From Botryllus schlosseri (Eukaryota > Chordata > Ascidiacea > Stolidobranchia > Styelidae): a DNA stretch of 22,607 nucleotides. Position numbers and translations under genes: made by a program. Position 1 is the stretch's first letter. Every line of letters begins with the position of its first letter. The notes below the pieces were generated by a model. That model was not told the DNA's origin. It saw only the letters and a list, made by a program, of their open reading frames with translations, and did no database searches. Below, piece by piece: positions 18,465-22,607 of the stretch. The stretch spans positions 1 to 22,607 of the forward strand of contig ATSW01004358.1 of NCBI GenBank assembly GCA_000444245.1. The letters are read 5' to 3'.

Positions 18465-18932
18465 CACGGCTGTGGAGTCGGAATCTGAGTTTCGTTAAAT
18501 TTTCTCTGGTTGGTGGCGGAGTCAAAATAGTTTTTAGGACTCTTTGGAATCTGAGTCAGCGTCGGAGGTTGTGAAAATGCTCTGCCTCCGACTCCAACTG
18601 CTTTAAAATTGGACCAACTGTTCTCAAATCTTACTAAAAAGTCAAATTGCTGCTAAAAAAGTTATCAAGTTTTCACATAGATGGATTTTCCTAGACCTAA
18701 TTATTATTTTTTATTAGGGTTTGCGAACTTCGACAAAAACAGGTTGATGCACTTGGTAAAAGGATGTACTCAAATGTAATGAAGGTATAATTTTCGAAAT
18801 AGATTTACAAGAATGGCGGAGTCGGAGTCGGTGTATTTCAAGTTTCTGGAGTCGGAGTCGATATATTGAGAATGTCTGGTGTCGGAGTCGGAGTTGGAGT
18901 CGGTGGTAAAATCGACCAACTCCGCAGCCCTG
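18465..18932. mobile_element. Non-autonomous hAT-type element with GGAGTCGGAGTC motifs
   Basis: The left end CACGGCTGTGGAGTCGG (18465) pairs with CAACTCCGCAGCCCTG ending at 18932, the CAGGGCTGTGGAGTCGG end of a hAT group I recall as common in animals. GTCGGAGTCGG and GACTCC units recur inside both ends. Flanking 8-mers GTGTCCAC and GGAACAAC agree at 4 of 8 positions only, so the copy looks old. There is no transposase. Confidence 0.65.
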
Positions 18933-18989
18933 GGAACAACTCAAGCAAAAAAGTGTTTGCCTCAGGGACACTGAACCCCGTAATTTCGT

Positions 18990-19262
18990 TTTTGTTTTGT
19001 GGTAATCATGGTGTTTGTCGACTGCAATGGTCATATACACCAGGCCGATATTACTTATTTTTAATTCCGGAACTGCTGACTTGTAGCACGGCCCACTTCT
19101 ACGATTTTGTAAGACACCGCGTACGCCGATGAGATGACGAGGCGAAGCCTACATAAACCTCCAACACTTAGGTATGAATTCTGGAGTCGACCTCGGTCGG
19201 ACTCGAACCCACAACTCATTGGTGTTGTAGCTAGGAATTATACCACTACCTTCTCTCGCCAG
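18990..19262 (-). repeat. tRNA-derived SINE, longest copy (copy 3)
   Basis: On the minus strand the 5' end is tRNA-like: GGTAGTGGTATAATTCC resembles the A-box region of tRNA-Gly, and GGTTCGAGTCC (19199-19209) is a near-perfect B box, the internal RNA polymerase III promoter. A body of about 190 bp follows, shared with copies 1 and 2, then a weak A/C-rich tail (CAAAACAAAAACG). The anticodon region is not a functional tRNA. The 5' limit is judged from the tRNA similarity. Confidence 0.85.
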
Positions 19263-19670
19263 TATTCGCAATTTGCTACTATGTAGAGATATCGATTGGT
19301 TTGCGTTAATCGCGAAACAAAAAATTCGACAGCATTGATACCTCCAATTACCCAATAAAAGCATGGGACGCCACGATCACATCTAATTTTCGACACTATT
19401 TGTTCGAGTAATTCTGAGCCCTTACCTTTAACTTTTTGCTTGAAGTATTTTATGCACGACCGGTAAATTATTACTTCGACTTGAAATTGCTTAGCAATTT
19501 TCAGAGAATACTTCTACTTGAATACCAACGTTGACTATTTTGAACACCTTTGCTAATTATAAATTTCTTGCCCAAAGCTAAATCAAAATCCCGTTCAGCC
19601 AACATGATGAATTAGAATCTGGCCATGATCGATAAACGCAGCTTTTCCAAACCTCATACATGCGACATTC
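19263..19670. other. Downstream of the receptor gene
   Basis: The receptor's 3' untranslated region should lie here on the minus strand. I see no exact AATAAA in that orientation in this stretch. No other feature is supported. Confidence 0.4.
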
Positions 19671-20963
19671 TCAAATGGAATAACGTTGGACACGTGGTCC
19701 TGAATTGCATTCCACTGGGATGCACGGATTTGAAATATCCGTCTCGGATTTCGGCTTGGTTGACATGTCCGACGCAAACTCGTCCGAAGATGATACGATT
19801 GGTGGAAGCCCGTTCGCGCCGATATTCGAGGTATATTCGATCGGGGTTGAGTCCACAGCATCCTCAACGTCATTTCTGCTTTCTACCGCATCCGTGTGTT
19901 TTATATGACTGGATGCCGGATCGTCAACTCCCACCTGCTGAAGCTCGTGTCCAGTTTGAGTCCCAATGTTTGATTGAATCACGCCTTGAAAGCAAGTGGA
20001 AGACCTCTTTCGGATGTCTGCAAGCATACGCCTACATTCGATTTTGATATCGCTGGATGCAAGATAGTAGAGAAATGGGTTGATACATTCGCAAACGCGC
20101 ACTGTGCCATGGGTCGCCAATCCAAGATAGATCAATACCTCGACAGGAAGTAAAAAATTGTTTGAGATAGTGTAGACCTTCACCGCGAAATCAACCGAAT
20201 AACTGAATACGAAAGAGGTAACGATTGCGGCTAGTTGGATCAATGCTTGATTCTCTCTTTGTCGAGCGGAAGATGACGAAGATATTCCAGAAGATCGGCG
20301 ATGCACAAGGATTACGATGAGTACAACACATAATACCAGGATCAGAACTGAAGGAATGAGCATACCGACAATTTGGGAGGATATTGAAGCGATCATATAA
20401 GGTATACCAAACTCCGTCCTCACATAGCAGTAATAAGTGTCGCCAATTTTTCGATATTCCGTGGCTAGAATTGCAAGTGTACCGTTCACAAGAAACGTGA
20501 TGACATACGATGAGGCAACGTAAATCCGACATTTCTTCACACTCATTTCTTTGGTCGATCCCCTCAATTTTGTAATGCTCCGAAGTCTGATGACGCTGAG
20601 CAAGAGAACATGTTGGGCAGTGATTGATGATGTCGCACTTTCTATAGGTAACCACATGTAACAAAAAATCCATGAAATTCTATAATCATTCGTGTACAGT
20701 AGTCCGTAGATGAAAATTGGACTGTGTAGGGCAGAAATGAGATCGGAAATGCTAAGTCCAATAATTATGATCGAGAAGAAATTCGCCTTCATTCGAGACA
20801 ATATCAAAATCATTAATGCATTTACGATGCTGCCGAAAATGGTCAGAAAAATGAAGGTTGCCCAAATACTCGATTCCCGGATCGTGGTGAGATTGATTCG
20901 TGAGTAGTATTCTGATATATTCCAGGAAAGATCGTGTGAGACATTTGAAGGGACTTGATCCAT
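19671..20963 (-). CDS. Rhodopsin-family G-protein-coupled receptor, orphan, single coding exon
   Basis: An uninterrupted 430-codon frame runs from ATG 20961-20963 to TGA 19671-19673. The extracellular N-terminus has sequons at Asn7, Asn15 and Asn24. Seven hydrophobic helices lie near residues 32-57, 62-87, 99-129, 147-168, 187-221, 239-265 and 275-301. Family marks are Asn48 in helix 1, Asp74 in SISDL of helix 2, Cys101 and Cys179 for the conserved disulfide, and NPFLY (295-299) in helix 7. Odd points: the DRY box is Ile125-Arg126-Leu127, keeping only the Arg, and helix 6 has FSYSVDF where CWxP is usual. The tail (308-430) is long, Ser/Asp-rich and has Cys310 for possible palmitoylation. It should signal at the plasma membrane to a peptide or small ligand that I cannot name. 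It is the only clear host gene here. Confidence 0.93.
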   Translation of the reverse strand: MDQVPSNVSHDLSWNISEYYSRINLTTIRESSIWATFIFLTIFGSIVNALMILILSRMKANFFSIIIIGLSISDLISALHSPIFIYGLLYTNDYRISWIFCYMWLPIESATSSITAQHVLLLSVIRLRSITKLRGSTKEMSVKKCRIYVASSYVITFLVNGTLAILATEYRKIGDTYYCYVRTEFGIPYMIASISSQIVGMLIPSVLILVLCVVLIVILVHRRSSGISSSSSARQRENQALIQLAAIVTSFVFSYSVDFAVKVYTISNNFLLPVEVLIYLGLATHGTVRVCECINPFLYYLASSDIKIECRRMLADIRKRSSTCFQGVIQSNIGTQTGHELQQVGVDDPASSHIKHTDAVESRNDVEDAVDSTPIEYTSNIGANGLPPIVSSSDEFASDMSTKPKSETDISNPCIPVECNSGPRVQRYSI

Positions 20964-21250
20964 AATAACGATACCGCGTAAATTTTGTTCAGGTTTATGT
21001 TGACAGACTTGCGTAGATGTAAAACCTGCAGAAACTGAAATAATAACAGTTAAAATGACATGACATGCCCGTCAGATTTCCTCGACCGTAAAGCTCTCGG
21101 AGAAAGTGATAAATGTAAATACGATTGAACAAAGCATACGTAACAATCATAAATCGGTTGAATTGGGTAAATCGGCGGAGCAAATTATCAAAATGCATAG
21201 ACATACGACGTATACATTCATTTTTGAGTAATTCCCAGTCGGTTTTCGGT
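20964..21250. other. 5' region of the receptor gene with a possible splice acceptor
   Basis: On the minus strand, TTATTATTTCAG ending at 21035 is followed by about 70 bases to the start codon. It would serve as the acceptor of an intron in the 5' untranslated region, a common layout for receptors with single-exon coding regions. A second AG (CTGCAG, 21026-21031) is close by. No TATA box or other promoter signal is convincing. Confidence 0.35.
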
Positions 21251-21310
21251 CAGTGGTTCTCAACCATTTTATTTGACGGACCTTATAACTATATTTCGCT
21301 TTTGCGCTGA
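21251..21310. mobile_element. Orphan hAT left end
   Basis: CAGTGGTTCTCAACC at 21251, followed by TTTTATTTGACGGACC, is a standard animal hAT terminus. No partner ending in GAACCACTG occurs after it in the window. Confidence 0.5.
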
Positions 21311-21711
21311 TTTACCCTACGAACAACGTATTTGTGACTCCCTCTTAGCACTGATGGAAATTTGACATCGAATGTAATGACAAGCAAGGTGTTGTCATGA
21401 TTATGCCGAGCCGCAGAGGAATGATGCGCCCCATGAAGAAATGGTAATTTAGAATCATGTGCGTTTCAAGTTGTTTTATGGTACGTTTTGGCGATTTGAA
21501 TATATTTTGACTATACCGACAATCCTGATCGGAGTTCAAGAAATAACAACATGCAACAGATAGTTGAATACCAATGCGCACACTCGAAGATGCATCATCA
21601 TTAATCATGAGCTCTAAATTTTAAAAGACACGTTCACCATCAGTTCTACCAGTATAAATCCCATCGTGTGGGCTGAGAGAGCACACATAGTTGATAGCAA
21701 TATGTCTAATG
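21311..21711. other. No recognisable feature
   Basis: AT-rich sequence between two orphan hAT ends. An 87-codon minus-strand frame at 21345-21608 has no known motif. Confidence 0.4.
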
Positions 21712-21780
21712 CAGGGGTTCTCAAAGGGTTGGCCATGGCCCACTGGTGGGCCACAGGAGTAATTTGAGGTGGGCTACAGA
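21712..21780. mobile_element. Orphan hAT left end
   Basis: CAGGGGTTCTCAAAGGGTT at 21712, followed by GGCCCACTGGTGGGCCAC (a near-perfect internal hairpin) and GGTGGGCTACAG, is a typical hAT terminus. The matching right end is not found before the window ends; it may lie beyond 22607. Confidence 0.55.
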
Positions 21781-22607
21781 TATATTTGGAAAATTGAAGA
21801 ATTAGTGAAAGTTTTGTTACATTTTTTATGTTCTTATATATTCAAAAATATGTTGATATTATCGAATTAGACGTCGGCTATACTTGAAGCTTTTCATCCG
21901 ACTCTGATGACATGTATAGTGGTACGTATGGAGTCACAATGTGTAATTCGAAAATGGGAGGGGAAACTGCGGCTTTTGTCTCCCGGCTATGACAACCTAC
22001 GGCCACCAGCGACGACCATAATTTCGATTATATAATACCTGGAAGTTAATGTTGAAGTAACCAAGGATTCCCGCAGTGTCATACGTCGTATGCCCTTGGA
22101 AATGGTACTCGGACTGAAATGTAGGCTACTTGATGTAAATTTATGTTAGGCCCACTTCGGGAGGTAGTATTATTGTAACATAAAAATAGCCACAATTGAA
22201 ATCTACTATCAATTATAAACTTCCTATGGAAGTATACGATACCACCGCAACGAATCGTAATGCATTGAGGATTTAGTACAGCACATTGATCTTCGAAGCC
22301 GGTCTAAAAATGTCCGGCCTTGAAGTCATTGTATATACTGTAAGAGCACCATGAATTGACTGTATCATTCGATTTATTGTTCTGACATCGCAACTCCAAT
22401 AGGTAGACCTACAAGACATACTATGTACATTGTACATTCTATTGCTAGCATATAAAAATTATTTTTACACTTCTCTGTTGTATCCCATTCGTCAAAGAAT
22501 TGTTTGAAACGGGCCTACAATTAAAATGATATTCCCCACCATAGTGGAACTAAAACCCCACTCAGGCAGTGGATGTGGGTATTGGCTGAGTCGGAGACAC
22601 GCCAGGG
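21781..22607. other. No gene recognised; possibly hAT interior
   Basis: About 800 bp of AT-rich sequence with only short frames. It may be the inside of the element starting at 21712. CTACTATCAATTATAAACTT and a few inverted words occur, but nothing can be named. Confidence 0.4.

Noticed and set aside
19199-19262. A functional tRNA gene on the minus strand
   Set aside because: A and B boxes are present, but the acceptor and anticodon arms do not pair and the sequence continues into the repeated SINE body.

Overview
The window looks like invertebrate animal nuclear DNA. It has one rhodopsin-type seven-helix receptor gene, a tRNA-derived SINE family, a LINE of the CR1/Jockey kind, and many hAT, MULE and CACTA-like DNA transposon copies. 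There are no bacterial operons, ribosome binding sites or CRISPR arrays. The species cannot be fixed from sequence alone; a marine invertebrate would fit but is unproven.

Layout. 4-2508 is a non-autonomous hAT-type element whose ends carry arrays of the palindrome GTAATCGATTAC; a second small hAT element (515-983) sits inside it. 2517-3710 is mostly featureless, apart from one possible minus-strand acidic exon. Three partial copies of one tRNA-derived SINE lie at about 3710, 17035 and 18990, all in the same orientation. 3908-7791 is an old CACTA-like (CMC-type) transposon with about 325-bp terminal inverted repeats, TAA target duplications and a decayed transposase. A solo LTR (4206-6294, 5-bp duplication CCTTG) inserted into its left arm, and a hAT element (4215-5553, 8-bp duplication GTGGCAAC) then inserted into the LTR: three layers with target duplications that can still be read.

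8270-10793 is a LINE with an almost complete ORF1 and the endonuclease half of ORF2. It stops where reverse transcriptase should begin, at a duplicated block of 16-bp minisatellite repeats (10794-11395). 11677-12924 on the minus strand is an open MULE transposase frame with visible D, D and E residues, cut in its N-terminal zinc finger by a hAT end at 12926. 12926-15988 is a patchwork of hAT pieces: a TAGGGTTGCCAT-ended element, a transposase C-terminal fragment, and a hAT-in-hAT nest (14766-15988 around 15169-15889).

15997-19270 holds more short-element debris, including hAT ends with GACTCGAGTC and GGAGTCGGAGTC motifs. The only host gene I can defend is the minus-strand receptor at 19671-20963. 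Beyond it lie two orphan hAT ends (21251 and 21712) and otherwise unreadable sequence.

The genes do not form a pathway. The window's value is as a stratified record of transposon insertions around one receptor gene. The most unusual signal is that several distinct hAT-type families each carry their own short, often perfectly self-complementary motif repeated just inside the ends.
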